Shown here one piece after another: positions 36,801 to 48,697 of a DNA stretch of 64,000 nucleotides. Below the pieces are notes generated by a model. It worked only from the letters and a program-made list of their open reading frames with translations, made no database searches and was not told the origin of the DNA. Positions within the stretch are counted from its first letter, which is position 1. The number at the start of each line of letters is the position of its first letter. The DNA is from Turnera subulata (lineage: Eukaryota; Streptophyta; Magnoliopsida; Malpighiales; Passifloraceae): assembly GCA_028386065.3 (NCBI GenBank), contig JAKUCV010006913.1, positions 22,669 through 86,668 on the forward strand, given 5' to 3'. A program made the position numbers and the translations under genes.

Positions 36801-38919
36801 ATTCCTTGAGCAGCACGACCAGTATTTAAGGCATAGCCATTCAGAAGATAGCTATCTCTTGCACTTTTTCCATGAGCTTTCAAGATATTGATGCCCTGGA
36901 AGATTAAACAAGCCAATAAAGGGTATTACAACCAAACTACCCAAGAACAAAGAATCCAGATGCAATATTTTCCCCTGAAGGATCTATCAATTCTGGTTTC
37001 TGGGATGAACACAGCAAGCTCCCATATTTAGACAAAAAAGCTCCCTCATCCAACTGATACAAGCAGAAACATGCTCCCTTTGCAACAAAGTTGAATAAGA
37101 CCACTAACCTTTATAGGGTATCTTATCTCTCCCCGCACATTGGTCATCTTTACAGCTTGCACCGCATCCACAACCTAGAAATATGGACAAGCCATAGATT
37201 AAGTACCAAACTTACAGCTGGAAAAGGGTCTTGCCTTGATTCAGGAAGGCAGAATAGGGAACAGGAAGAGAAAGAAAGCTCATTTTATAATATTTGCAGA
37301 ACACAATGCATAAATAAGACTGAAGTAAATGCATCGAACAAAGGCATTTGGCAGCACATGACTAAAAATTCTATTAATACAATGCTACAACATCATATAG
37401 GAATATACAACTTTTTTCATGCTCTGGCAACAATGCAGTAAATGCAATGACGGAGTGATCAAACATAAAATACAAACACCAAGCATACAACAAGTGATGA
37501 AGCTATCAGTTATAACTGACATAAAGATCATTGCCTGCAATACTCAAAATAATGAAGGTGTGGGTTCTGCATACCAAATTCGCAAAAAAGTCACTGTCAG
37601 CACCTATCAATTTTGAGGACATGCTTGTCTTGGCACAGTTTACGAGACAATTTTTTCCAAGCTTTTCAACCTGGGGAAAGCAAGTAAATATGATAATTAA
37701 GAAAACTTCTCATAAAAGAAAGGCACAATGAACTGAGATTTATTGCATTGCCACAGCAGATGAAATACAGGATATGGCATCAATAATCAATAAGAAAAGT
37801 CCAATATATGGACCCTGTTGTTTTTGTGAAGTAATTCCAAACATATGCAAGTCATGTGGTTTTAGCAAAGTTTACACTAAAAGTTGACAGAAGAACCCTC
37901 ACCTTCACTCCCAATTTTTCTTCGATATATTTGCATGCCTCCCTCATGGCAAGCTGTCCAAGTTAGAAATGAAAGCAAAGAAAAGTGATTAAGCACCAAG
38001 CACACAATCAATGCTAAGACCAAGCGAGCATCGGGTCATTCCATTGAAACATGGTAAAATAAAAAGAAGGGGCACTCACCCTGAACCCACTGATTATGGA
38101 TGTAGGGTGAATCTTATGCCTCACTAGATCATTTGCTCTCTGCAAAAAAAAAAAAGTCGTAATCCAATTCCAGATTTTCATTGAATCATGCCTCCAAAAT
38201 ATTGGGGAACCAAAGAATAACCAGACAGCAGATTCATAATACAGCATCGTCAAAAATGCCAAAGTCTTCAATTACCTTGAGAAACTCTGCAGCAATAATG
38301 ACAACCGAAGTTGTCCCATCCCCAACTTCCCGGTCCTGAAGCTCCGCCAACTCAACGAGCACCTGCACACACACACACACACACACAAAAAAAAAAAATT
38401 AATTAACCACATCTCGGAAACAAAACATCACAAACCACACAACACCAAAGAATACCAAAATACGAACAAATTTACCTTGGCAGCTGGATGCTCCACTTCC
38501 AACATTTTTAGAATCGTAGCACCGTCATTGGTGATCGTCACGTCGCCGATATCATCCACCAACATCTGCCCCATCAACAAAACGACAAAAACATAGGCTA
38601 GCTTATTAGCACATAAATCAACATCGAACGAAACAACTAAACAGGCCTAGCAGGATGGGAAGAAACGGTTACCTTATCGAGTCCAACCGGACCAAGTGAA
38701 GATTTAACAATGTTAGCTACTGCTTGACACGCCACAACTGCGGCGCCGTACCAGAAACGCAAAAACACAAAGCAAGGTGCAGGTGAGAGTGTAGAGAGTA
38801 AAACGAGAGAAGAGGTAAAATGTGCTAGAGAGAGGCGAGAAGGTACCATTTTGAGTACGAACGTCCTGGCCGGCCTGGCGCTCGCCGAGGATATCGGGAG
38901 TTTGTGAGGCGATAGACAT
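33820..38919 (-). CDS. CCT1: T-complex protein 1 subunit alpha (CCT1)
   Basis: Seventeen minus-strand exons join in frame to 1641 bases (546 aa): 38919..38847, 38737..38673, 38565..38476, 38362..38276, 38139..38080, 37953..37903, 37670..37575, 37174..37109, 36895..36678, 36364..36268, 35569..35483, 35394..35260, 35027..34923, 34796..34668, 34563..34460, 34071..33981 and 33906..33820. All introns are GT-AG. It is one of eight subunits of the cytosolic TRiC/CCT ring that folds actin, tubulin and other proteins with ATP. Group II chaperonin signatures are intact: [12 protein letters not shown] near 35-48, TNDGATIL at 58-65, [13 protein letters not shown] with the catalytic GDGTT at 90-94, and [13 protein letters not shown] near the C-terminus. 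The Met start [15 protein letters not shown] and the length (545-546 aa in plants) fit CCT alpha. No damage is seen. Confidence 0.97.
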
Positions 38920-39671
38920 TTCTTTTAGTTAGAGAGATAGAGGGAGGGAGGGAGGGAGAGGAGTAAAAACCCTAGATCGGATCTGTTCACTCCAAATAAA
39001 GGGACTGATTCCGGCGGTTTTGCTGCTGATTTGTAGCTTTCAGGGTTGGGTGACGGGAGTTTTGGCAGGTGAGAGTTTATAGGGTTTTGGTGGCCGAGGG
39101 GAGATGGACTGGCTTGTATGGCGGGGCAGCTTCGAGATGGCTGAGGTATAGGGTTCGAGGTTTTGGGAAATACAATACTGGAGCCAGATTTTGCTTTCGT
39201 GTATGAATTGAGACACATTTGGTTCATTTAAATTCTTTTTTCTATATTGAGATTGATACTCTATTGTTTCTTTTTTTACACTTTTCACAAATAATACTCT
39301 TTATTCCAATACTCAAAATATTTGACTTGTGGATAGTTATCTTATTTATTTTTTTGACACCTTTATTTGTATAAATTTTGTATTAGTATATATTCTTTTA
39401 TTTATTCACCTATATGTGTAATTTTTTTTGACTTTTTGATAATTAAATATTATCCTTTATTTTCCTAGAAGGTGTGGTCTTGTTAAAAAAAATTATATTA
39501 ATTCTCTATTTCATGATCTCTTTCTTTTTCTTTAGACATATATCGTTTTTCCTCTTTTTATAAAAGATTTTATAAATACTTTTAAATTTTTATTACTATT
39601 TCTTTTATTTAAAATTCATCTTAATTATTCACTCCTTTCCGCTTTTTCATTATTTACATATAAATATTATT
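38920..39671. other. CCT1 promoter/5' UTR and AT-rich spacer
   Basis: Just right of the CCT1 ATG are an AGGG repeat (38941-38957) and AAACCCTAGA (telo-box-like, ~38968), a combination common in plant housekeeping promoters. From ~39230 to 39671 the DNA is strongly AT-rich and leads into the Copia LTR. No other gene is seen. Confidence 0.45.
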
Positions 39672-40053
39672 TGTTATGAAAATAAGTAACTATGTTCCTG
39701 ATCAACGGAAACGTGTGCATGAAAATTTGCAATTACTGCTACTCCTTTAGTCGAACCGATGCGAGCCCAGGCATTGACTAATCTTTGTATATTTTACCCT
39801 TAGCATAATAAACAACAATGGTGGTGGAAGGGCGGACATGATCTGCTAAGCTTGTGTGGAGAAATATTAAAATAGAGAAAGGATTTTTCTTTTGTTGATA
39901 AAGTAGAATAGAGAAATATATATCATTATCTTCTTGTAGTATCAATCAATGCCGCAGTAGGCTCACATCACAATATAAAGAAGAGAAAAAGGAGGGCAGG
40001 GCTAGGTGGGTGTACCGGTCAAAATAAAATGACATCCACATGTTTTTATAACA
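39672..40053 (-). repeat. Copia 3' LTR (left)
   Basis: 382 bases, directly repeated at 48311-48692. Its outer neighbour is TTATT, its inner neighbour the purine tract on the minus strand. Confidence 0.92.
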
Positions 40054-41234
40054 CCCCCTTAGATGTCATTGTGTATTGGGTAGAATACGTTTAGGGAGAA
40101 CTGGCTCATTAAAAACCTTATCAAAAAAAACCTTGTGAAATAAAAACTTGGTGAAGGAAAAAAGAGTACAGTGCGTATTTTACTCCCCCTCATTTTGGCC
40201 TCTCTTGATTTCTTGATGTCGATGTATGCCAATCATCCTTTGTCAACTTTTGGTGGCATTTGCTGACGTATGCTTTGTCTAATCACTTTTGATATATCAT
40301 TACTGTATGCAGCATTATCTTCACAATTTGTTAATGGAATATCTTCCTCGTTATCTTGCTTTTGTGGTCACAATGATATAGCAGCTTCATGTGTGAAGTG
40401 GTAGCATATGTCTGTCTGTGCTTTATGTAGATCAAATAAAGGATCTGCAACTGCAAAACCAACTATATTCTCTTCGGGCTTACAGGGTTAATATAATATC
40501 ATATCTAATGTATCCCGAAGATAAGAACACAGTCATATCTTGTCAATAGTGAAACACCCGTGTCCCAATTTAACAATAAAATACCAAACTCAAGGAAATT
40601 ACCAAAATACCCCTGAAACCCGGGACACGAAAATCAATATCAAAAACAATATCCAAAATCCTCAATAAAACGAGATGACAAAATGAACATAATAATCCGG
40701 CTTAACAAGCCACAAATCAACCCGGCATCCTGCCGAAACATCATCAAAACGTAAACCCGGCAACCCGCCGATAATGTAATCCGAAATCAAAAGACATCTC
40801 AATAAAGAAATCCAATGCAGCGGAAGAAATAAATGGAATAAATATATGAGAAGCAAAACAGTGTGCATGCCGACACTATGGATCCAACCGGGAGAACAAG
40901 CACGGCTACCTGCTGGGATGTCCACGTCCGTACTCCGGAAAAGAAGAAAATGACTGCACGCTATCTAAAGTCTGAAAAACAACGTTGGCGATTATGTGAG
41001 TCGCCTACTCAGTGAGCAATATATATCTAATTATGAGAGTGTGCAGATCAGGTCCGAAAGGAAAGCAGAGTAACAAGTCATGCATGCAAACATACAAATC
41101 AGTACTAACATGCCAACACAATCAAGCACACAGTTTATTATTCTTCATATGTTGTGTTATAAGTTTTCTTATTACTTTTTATTGTTCAGGGCCCCCTACT
41201 GTGTGCGTCGAGCTCGGTCCCGTCTCATGAGACA

Positions 41235-41297
41235 ACCAGGCACGAAGCCCAAATAAACCAGGCACGAAGCCCATATAAACCAGGCACGAAGCCCAAC
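41235..41297. repeat. 22-bp tandem repeat (3 units) in the nested solo LTR
   Basis: ACCAGGCACGAAGCCCA starts at 41235, 41257 and 41279, exactly 22 bases apart. Confidence 0.85.
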
Positions 41298-42419
41298 ATA
41301 ACCATAGAAAGAGAGAGAGATAGAGAGAAAGAGGGAGGTAGAAAGGGGGAGGTAGAAGGAGGGAGGTAGAAACCGGTCATCACAGACCCACATGCAAATC
41401 TGCATAACACTTGCTAAACCGCAAGCAAACCCGAGGGGTATCACTTCCCGCTCGAAACAACCGGTCATCAGCACACAGTAGCCTAACTTCTACTATACAT
41501 TATCTTTATTCACAGATTATAAGTCTATGTGTGCCATTAGTTGTGATTAAACAGGGTTGTGTGATAAACATCTCAAACAGATAACCGGGTCTCCGACCCT
41601 CAACACATCACATCAAACACCCAGAATCACATCACATGTTATAAACCATAACATTCCAATCATCCAGCTCATAAGCAAAAAGTACACTTAGGCACACAAT
41701 ACAGATTACAGCATGTTAGCAAACAAGCATGCAACTCAACAAACCATTCCAACGAGCTCATGCAAACAAATATAAAAAGACATATAAAGTCACCTCAACG
41801 ACGATTGTCCTGTGGAGCCTTTCCCAAAACCGATCCACCAGCTCCCGAGGTAACACCCGTGCCTGAATACCGGCACACACAACAAATTACAAACATAAAC
41901 AATAAGGACGTGCATGCATGCAACTATAATGCTCAACTGAGTTAAACCCGTCCCAAGTTAGTCGACTATGTAACTCCCGGGTCTAAACCCGACTTAAAGT
42001 TCTCTCACCAAAACTCCGAGTAACGGGACCTAAGGTTCACCGGGCTTAAGCCCAACTAAGTCCAAAAAGTAATTCCCGGGCCTATGGCCCACTCTTTATA
42101 TCGTTTATGAATTCCCGGCCTAAGTCCAATCTAAGCCCAATTACAATTCCCGGGCCTAAAGCCCACTTCCTCAAGTCCTTAATTAACCAATTATATGATT
42201 GGGCTCAAAGCCCGTTACTTCAATCCAAAGTTAATCCGATGTCCAAAGATTCCCGGCCTAAGGTTCTACCCGTGTCGGTATTTACCGGCCTAAGGTTCTA
42301 CCCGTCGGTTTCCACTAAACACAATATAATACAAAACCCAATTCCGAATATAGGTACATGCCATTAATGTATACAAATTACACATTAAAGTATACCGTTA
42401 AGTGCCAGAAATAACACCC

Positions 42420-42535
42420 GAGTCTTCGCCGGAAAAATTCCCGAGCCTTCGCCGGGAAAATTCCCGAGCCTCGCCGGAAAATTCCCGAGCCTTCGCCGGA
42501 AAATTCCCGAGCCTTTGCCGGATTCCGGTGAACTC
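42420..42535. repeat. ~22-bp GC-rich tandem repeat in the nested solo LTR
   Basis: Units of TTCCCGAGCCTTCGCCGGAA type, with the TTCCCGAGCC core at about 42438, 42461, 42482 and 42504, and degenerate units at both edges. The unit length varies by one or two bases, giving short frame-shifted repeats in all open frames crossing it. Confidence 0.8.
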
Positions 42536-43771
42536 GCCGGAAACACCCAAACTGTCCAACACAATCCCCACAACACTGTCACATCCAGAACAACAACCAA
42601 TTACCGAACCAAACATCTCAACAGACCCATATTCCAAAGAAAAATTCGAAATCGAAAAGAAGATCGGAACCTTACCGGAATTTCACAAATCTGCCGAGAA
42701 TTGTCCTCTGCCCTCACCCACAGCCTTGAACCCCTCTGCCCGGAAAACACACACAACAACCCGAGCAGCACCTTCACTGCCACACTTCACCCACACACAC
42801 GAACCACCTGCCGGATCCGTCCCCAACACCGACGAGCAGCTACACGCACTCGCTGCAACACAGACCCGAGCAACAGCGCCACCCGAGAACACCACCGGCA
42901 GCCAACCCCACGAACGCACACAACCACCAATAAGCACGAACCAACAGAATCTGCAAATCCCCTCCCCGGCCAAACACCCCACACGACCGACCATCAGCCC
43001 GCCACCACGCAAATCAACCCAAGACACACAAACCCGAACACCCCAAAGCAAATCAGAGCCGATTCAACACCTCAAAAAAAATCCAAAAGAAAAGCAAAGA
43101 AGAAGAAGAGAAGAATTCGGGTGCTTACCCAGCTGAGGGCGACGGCGGCGATGGCTTGGAAGACGAGCAGCGGCGGCCCTGCGTGTGTGCGTGTTCGAGA
43201 AAGCAAGAAGAGAAGGGGAACAGCGAAGAAGAGGGGAGTGAGGGGAAAAAAAAGAGAGAGTACGAGAAAGAGTAGGAAGAGAGAAAGGAGGGAGAGAAAA
43301 CGAAAGAGGGGAAGGAGAGGAGGGGGGTAGGCGGCGGCGGTCGGAGGTTGAAGAAGAAGAGAAAAAGAAAAGTTAAGAAAGAAGAAGGAATGGAACAAAA
43401 GAAAGAATAAAGGGTGTGTGTGGCCGGCTAGGGTTGGCCGCCCTAGCGGACGACCCGTCGTCCGCTAGGCGCGGTCAACCCCCCTGGTCAACGCGCTGTT
43501 ATTTATTTATTTATTATTATTTTTTTTAACAATGCCAAAACGACGTAGTTTCATTAGGAACCGTGTTAAACCTCGCGTTTCACCCCGATCTCGAATCCGT
43601 TTCCCACGGGACCCGAACCATGAACAATACCAACTTAAAATTGATATTTCCAAGGCATAATAATTTATTCCCATAACCAAAAATCCGAAAACTCCACAAG
43701 GGTAAAATTGGAAATAAATTTCAAAAATTCCGAAAAAGTCGAATTATGAAAATTCGGGGCGTTACAAATAG

Positions 43772-46015
43772 ACTTATGGCAATAGCTTCAGGCTTCATGT
43801 TACAAGCAATATAAATTTTACTTTGATAGGGTACTTCAGGACCAAACATAGCACGGTATTTGGAAACTTCTTTAGGAGTTTCAAAAATATTTAGATCACA
43901 ATAATAGTATCTAAATCATAATCAATAATAATAAGTGCAAATATGTAGAGCATATATGCAAGAATAATTATACAACACTTACTCAAATTTTGTTTAAACC
44001 ATATAAAGATCAATTTTAGTTTAATTTTGTATATTCCCGGGAATTCGTTGCTTTAAGCAACTTGAATCCTTCAGGGATTCTCATGCATTTTTCATGACTT
44101 ATGGATCCGTCAAAAATAGGCTGTAATTGCATCCATTAGATGCATTTCTAATTCTTTTCATATTATGCCAGACTTATCAAAAATAATTGCATCCACCACA
44201 GGGGAGTATATCTCCTTACAATTGGTACCAGGTCATCAGGGTAAAACCTTGTGCGATGAGCCGTGCTTTGTATTTCTCTATTATAATTTCCTTTTCGCAC
44301 AAATACCTATTTTTCAATCGACTGGTTCTACATCATCTGGACTACAGGTCCGGAAATTTTCTCGCTTCACAAGTGAGTCTAACACAGCCTTATGTCTTTT
44401 CTATTTTGGCCAATCATTTTTGCGCCTACATTCATCAACAGATGTAGGTTCATGATCCTCATTTTATTTAATAATATTTAGCGCTATATAAAATAAATAT
44501 TCTATCGACGGTTATTTCACGTCGGTTCCATCTTATTCCTGACACTGAATAACTAATCGAGATCTCATCATTTTCATGTGTTTCTTCTGGAACTTTATCA
44601 ATTGTGTCAGAATCCTCTTCTGGAGGATTTTCCTCTTCTTGAGGACTTTTAATGTGAACCTCTACTGAAGGTCTTATTTTCTCACTGAGGCCATCTTATA
44701 TCTTTGCTCCTTATTCTCTATCGAGAATTTTTCTTTAGAACCGAGCATATTCTACGCTTCTGGCGTACATTGGATTCATTTGCATATTTTAATTGTTCTC
44801 CAGGAACATTAAATCGAGCAGGAGCATTTGCACTGGTATGGTCACACTTTTATAAACATGTCTGGCAATTGACTTACTAATATTTTGCAAAATGAATCAT
44901 CTTTTGAACTTCAGGTTCACACAAATTTGTTTGAGGATCAAAACTGAATATTAAATAGCATTTCAAAAATCTCTTTTGATCCAGCTGCTCATTTTCTCCC
45001 CCTGATGTTGGGTAAACTCTCAAATTAACAACAAATCTTGCTATAAATGAATCTCCAATCTTTAGTTAATGCTTTCAACAACTTTGTAATTGATGGAGAT
45101 TTATACCCAACATCAATTCCCAATCTTCTTTAAGGACCAATTTTACTATGCTGTGGTGGAGCATTTGGTGCATAATCAAAGGTCCAGAGATGGGAGATAT
45201 TTTGTGACTAAGAATCAACTAAATGGGGAGACTATGTGATTTCTTATGATATCTTATTAGCTGATGCACATTTGCTGCGTGTAAAATACCATGTTTTCAA
45301 ACAGTAATATCTCTTTAGCAATGGTCCTGCAATCAATTGGAAATGTTCGCCCAGATCGTTTTAGGTGTGAACATAAGCTACAAGATGTTCAACCATTATT
45401 TCCAACAATATACATTATCCACTGAAGAGATACACCAGCATTATCAAGACATATAGTCTTTGTAAAATAATTAGGGATGTGTACCCGCAATTGGCTAATC
45501 ATAATAAGCGCGTAATATGCCAACTTGCGTCTAATAAGCACACAATAAACCTTCTATTCGATGCATCGATTAAAACAATAAAATTACCTAGATGGTTACC
45601 ATGGCGGATTTATTAGTCCGCGTACATGTCCCTGAATTATTTCCAAAAACTTGCTGGTGATACTAGGCCAACCTCATCATAGGAAGGCCAAACAATTAAT
45701 TTGCAACAAACAAACACATAGAAATTCATTGATTGTAAAAACTTCTGGTTTTTCAACCGAATGAATTCTGTGCATCATTATTGATCCAGGATGGCCCAAC
45801 CGATCATGCCAAATAATAAATCAATGAACCAACTTCAAGTTGGTGCCAGCTTCAGGCTGCTATATATGTGCTAGCTTCAGGCTGCTATATATGTGCTAGC
45901 TTCAGGCTGCTATTTTTATCAACTTCTGGCTGGTACCAGCTTCAGGCTGTTATGTATCAATTTCAAGTTTATTTCTGCCACACATGTCGGAAAAGATCAG
46001 CATTATTGAGCAATA
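43772..46015 (-). pseudogene. Decayed Copia pol (integrase to reverse transcriptase)
   Basis: The minus strand shows Copia protein motifs separated by stops and frameshifts, in the right order. The gag-pre-integrase motif WHDRLGHPGSIMMHRI lies near 45.75 kb, integrase-like SPASFLEIIQGHV and NFIVLIDASNRRFIVCLL near 45.5-45.6 kb, NAPARFNVPGEQLKYANES near 44.8 kb, and reverse transcriptase KYKARLIAQGF near 44.26 kb followed by a worn YSPVVDAI-like segment near 44.2 kb. A triplicated AGCTTCAGGCTGCTATATAT block at 45848-45915 is a local tandem repeat. There is no intact frame. Beyond the nested solo LTR, 40054-40549 is the 3' non-coding end. Confidence 0.8.
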
Positions 46016-46104
46016 ATAAATGTGGAGGCAAACTTTTCCAAAAACAGCTTTGGAGTTTTGTGAAACCAAAAAAATCTTTAGGATCTTTTCGGAGATAAGA
46101 AAAA

Positions 46105-46527
46105 GTGTCCATATTTGAAATACTGACACCTGGCTGTCTAAGCTCAGGCTATAAAAGAGAGCAGAAATATGTGGTGAAACATGTAGATTCAGAAAAACCA
46201 CATAAAGATAAAAGAATGCCTTCCCCAACAACTGTCCTTTTTGCTGAGGGTGTCTGTCTAGGAAGGAAGAATAGGCTAGCATATAGCATGGTGAATGAAC
46301 AGCAAGAGGAGTTACCGAGTGAACTCGCAAGAATTCCTCGTTTGGTTTTTGTTGATGAACTATATTCATCCACATTCTTTGTAACTCCTATGGAAGAAAC
46401 TTTCTTCCTAGAGGACCAAGGCAATCTAAGGGCTTCATTTTATGGCTCGACTAACTCAATTATATTTTTCATATCTGATAGACTGCAGGAGTTTCGGCTA
46501 GAGCCATCTTGTCAATTTCTGAATTAA
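46105..46527 (+). other. Unassigned 140-aa open frame inside the Copia element
   Basis: An open plus-strand frame, opposite to the Copia, ends 22 bases before the LINE-like ORF. It includes RMPSPTTVLFAEGVCLGRK and YSSTFFVTPMEETFFLEDQ. I recognise no domain. It may be part of the same captured or inserted non-LTR element, or a host fragment; chance is possible. Confidence 0.25.
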
Positions 46528-46548
46528 AGCAGCTATTATCAAGTTTCC

Positions 46549-46866
46549 ATGATGGCTCGGAGTGTCCCAAGGGTTTCTGGGTTACCGCCTACATGGCCTA
46601 AGGTACAACTTTTACTATGGAATTGCAGGGGAGTGGCCAGGCGGTCCCAAGATTTCGTGCGTACCTTAAGGGATCTGAAGAATCAGTACAAACCCAACAT
46701 AGTACTGATTACTGAAACCCTGTGGCAACCTGCAGAGAATCATGGAGCAATACCACTCCGTTTTCCTCCAACAAATCAATTTGAGCTACCAGGAGAAAAC
46801 AACATAGGTGGTATGTGGTTCTCCTGGAACGACAGTGTTAGGGTCAACATCAATAACGAGGCCTAG
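46549..46866 (+). pseudogene. LINE endonuclease N-terminal fragment
   Basis: A 105-aa open frame contains KVQLLLWNCRGVARRSQDF and YKPNIVLITETLWQP, matching the start of the apurinic endonuclease (EEP fold) domain of plant LINE ORF2: the conserved WNCRG and ITET motifs carry the metal-binding Asn and Glu. It stops at 46866 before the rest of the endonuclease and any reverse transcriptase. It lies inside the Copia element in the opposite orientation. Because LINE insertions are normally 5'-truncated, finding only the 5' part of ORF2 suggests a captured or internally deleted piece. Confidence 0.7.
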
Positions 46867-47943
46867 AGTTTTAGGGTCAGTGTTGTACCCAACCGATAAA
46901 TAATTTGTTTAGCTTATGTATGAGAACAATTCCTCTATGTGAATGTTCTCCTTGTAATGAATCCCATATGCAATAATAATATGCATGTTTTCTTATTATC
47001 CTTGTCATTGTCATAACCTTCATGATTATAATAGTTAGAATAATTTTATTCTCTGTCCACGGTAACAGGCACATTTATAATTATACTGTCTCATTCGCTT
47101 CAGATAATGGAGCAAAATTAATTCGATGGGATCCATAACAATTTGTTTTATTACTGTAAACAAGAATATTTTGTACTCTTCAGGAGTTTATGCTCTTCCA
47201 AAGCGTAAACATATAATCTTCTAAATCATATTTAAGCTTGTGTTCTTCACTGTTTATTCATCTGCTGTAGGAGTATAGTATAGGTAGATGCAACAGCATT
47301 CACATACAGTTTTCCACTCCCCCTTGAATGCTCGAGCCATTGTTCTTAAAACGATTATAATAACATGCTGTAAAGTAAACATAATGTAATAAAATATAAC
47401 AATTAATAATGAATCAAGACATAAAATAAAAACATTCAATATATATATTGGCTTGCCCCTTCAGGGCGAGCAAGAAAAGAACAATATCCATCTTCTGGTG
47501 GCCATATCCATCTTCTGGTGGTTTATATTTTTTTCAATTTTTTTTCAAGGATCTGCAGGATCTTTTGACAATAAGACATCCGGTCTTAACTTTATTTTTC
47601 TTTTATTGAGTCTTCTAGATTATACATTTCAACATTTAATGCCTGTGATAAATTTCTTCTGGAAATTTTAAGGGCCTCAGATAACATAATTCCAAAAATT
47701 AAAAAGACTTAATTAAAATAAATAAACATGGGACTTTTATTAATTAGTCCAATTAAAATTAAATAACCGAAAGTTAAATGCAATGGGCCTTGTACGAGCC
47801 GAAGCGAAACGTAAATGAAATTCAAGTGAGAAATTAAATACAATGGGCCTTTTTAATAGCCCAATCGGAAAAATTAATGAAACGTAATTTAAATAAAAAC
47901 ATAAATTAAATAAAATCATAATAATAGATATTATATAATATAC
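46867..47943 (-). other. Copia gag/leader region, unrecognisable
   Basis: By position this should hold the Copia gag region and leader (minus strand). I see no zinc knuckle or gag motif that can be trusted, and no intact frame. Confidence 0.4.
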
Positions 47944-48225
47944 GCTTACTCGATAAATCTTTCAGCAAGAATAATAGTATAACAATAGAGAATATATAAT
48001 ATACGCTTACTCGATAAATCTTTCAGCAATAATAATAGCATAACAATAGAGAATATATAATATATGCTTACTCGATAAATCTTTCAGCAATAATAATAGC
48101 ATAATAATATAGAATACTTAATATATGTCTGCTTACTCGATAAATCTTTCAGCAATATTAATAGAATAATAATATAAAATACTTTATATACGTATGCTTA
48201 CTCGACAAATCTTTCGGCAATATTA
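47944..48225. repeat. 61-65 bp tandem array in the Copia leader
   Basis: Five units begin GCTTACTCGA(T/C)AAATCTTTC at 47944, 48005, 48066, 48131 and 48196; spacing is 61, 61, 65 and 65 bases. Each contains an AATAATA-rich stretch and an ATATAATATA-like end. The array lies ~85 bases inside the 5' LTR, in the leader before the expected gag start. Confidence 0.85.
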
Positions 48226-48310
48226 CTACTATATATATATAAATGATAAAAGTAGTAATAAGAAGAGTTTAGAAATAAATACCTTAAGGTAGAGACTCGT
48301 GGTGATAACG

Positions 48311-48692
48311 TGTTATGAAAATAAGTAACTATGTTCCTGATCAACGGAAACGTGTGCATGAAAATTTGCAATTACTGCTACTCCTTTAGTCGAACCGATG
48401 CGAGCCCAGGCATTGACTAATCTTTGTATATTTTACCCTTACCATAATAAATAACAATGGTGGTGGAAGGGCGGACATGATCTGCTAAGCTTGTGTGGAG
48501 AAATATTAAAATAGAGAAAAGATTTTTCTTTTGTTGATAAAGTAGAATAGAGAAATATATATCATTATCTTCTTGTAGTATCAATCAATGCCACTGTAGG
48601 CTCACATCACAATATAAAGAAGAGAAAAAGGAGGGCAGGGCTAGGTGGGTGTACCGGTCAAAATAAAATGACATCCACATGTTTTTATAACA
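48311..48692 (-). repeat. Copia 5' LTR (right)
   Basis: 382 bases, matching 39672-40053 with five differences seen by eye. The outer neighbour is TTATT (48693-48697). Confidence 0.92.
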
Positions 48693-48697
48693 TTATT

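Larger units (their letters stand above)
40550..43766 (-). mobile_element. Solo LTR, 3217 bp, nested in the Copia element
   Basis: On the minus strand it begins TGTAACGCCCCGAATTTTC (from 43766) and ends GGACACGGGTGTTTCA at 40550. Both sides carry AATAG (40545-40549 and 43767-43771), a perfect 5-base target duplication. No internal retroelement domains are present, so it is a solo LTR, probably of a long-LTR Gypsy element. It interrupts the Copia interior between reverse transcriptase remnants and the 3' end. GC-rich open frames at 42.4-43.3 kb have no recognised domain. Two minisatellites lie inside: three 22-base units from 41235 and about four 21-23-base units from ~42438. Confidence 0.9.
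39672..48692 (-). mobile_element. Copia LTR retrotransposon, nested and decayed inside
   Basis: Two direct 382-base LTRs (39672-40053 and 48311-48692) start TGTTATGAAAATAAG on the plus strand and end TTTTTATAACA, with a perfect TTATT target duplication outside (39667-39671 and 48693-48697). The orientation is minus: a purine tract AAGGGGG (complement of 40054-40060) abuts the left, 3', LTR, and pol remnants read right to left. The whole is 9021 bp including a 3217-bp solo LTR inside. By eye the LTRs differ at only five of 382 positions, suggesting a recent insertion, while the coding part is riddled with stops. Next to the 5' LTR is TTATCACCACGAGTCTC where a primer-binding site is expected. 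Confidence 0.9.

Noticed and set aside
42402..43330. Overlapping open frames of 244 and 271 aa, and antisense frames
   Set aside because: They lie inside the nested solo LTR and cross its 22-base repeats; composition is biased and no domain is seen.
46105..46866. A functional gene in the plus strand
   Set aside because: The second frame is a truncated LINE endonuclease and the whole lies inside a retrotransposon; kept only as a fragment and an open question.
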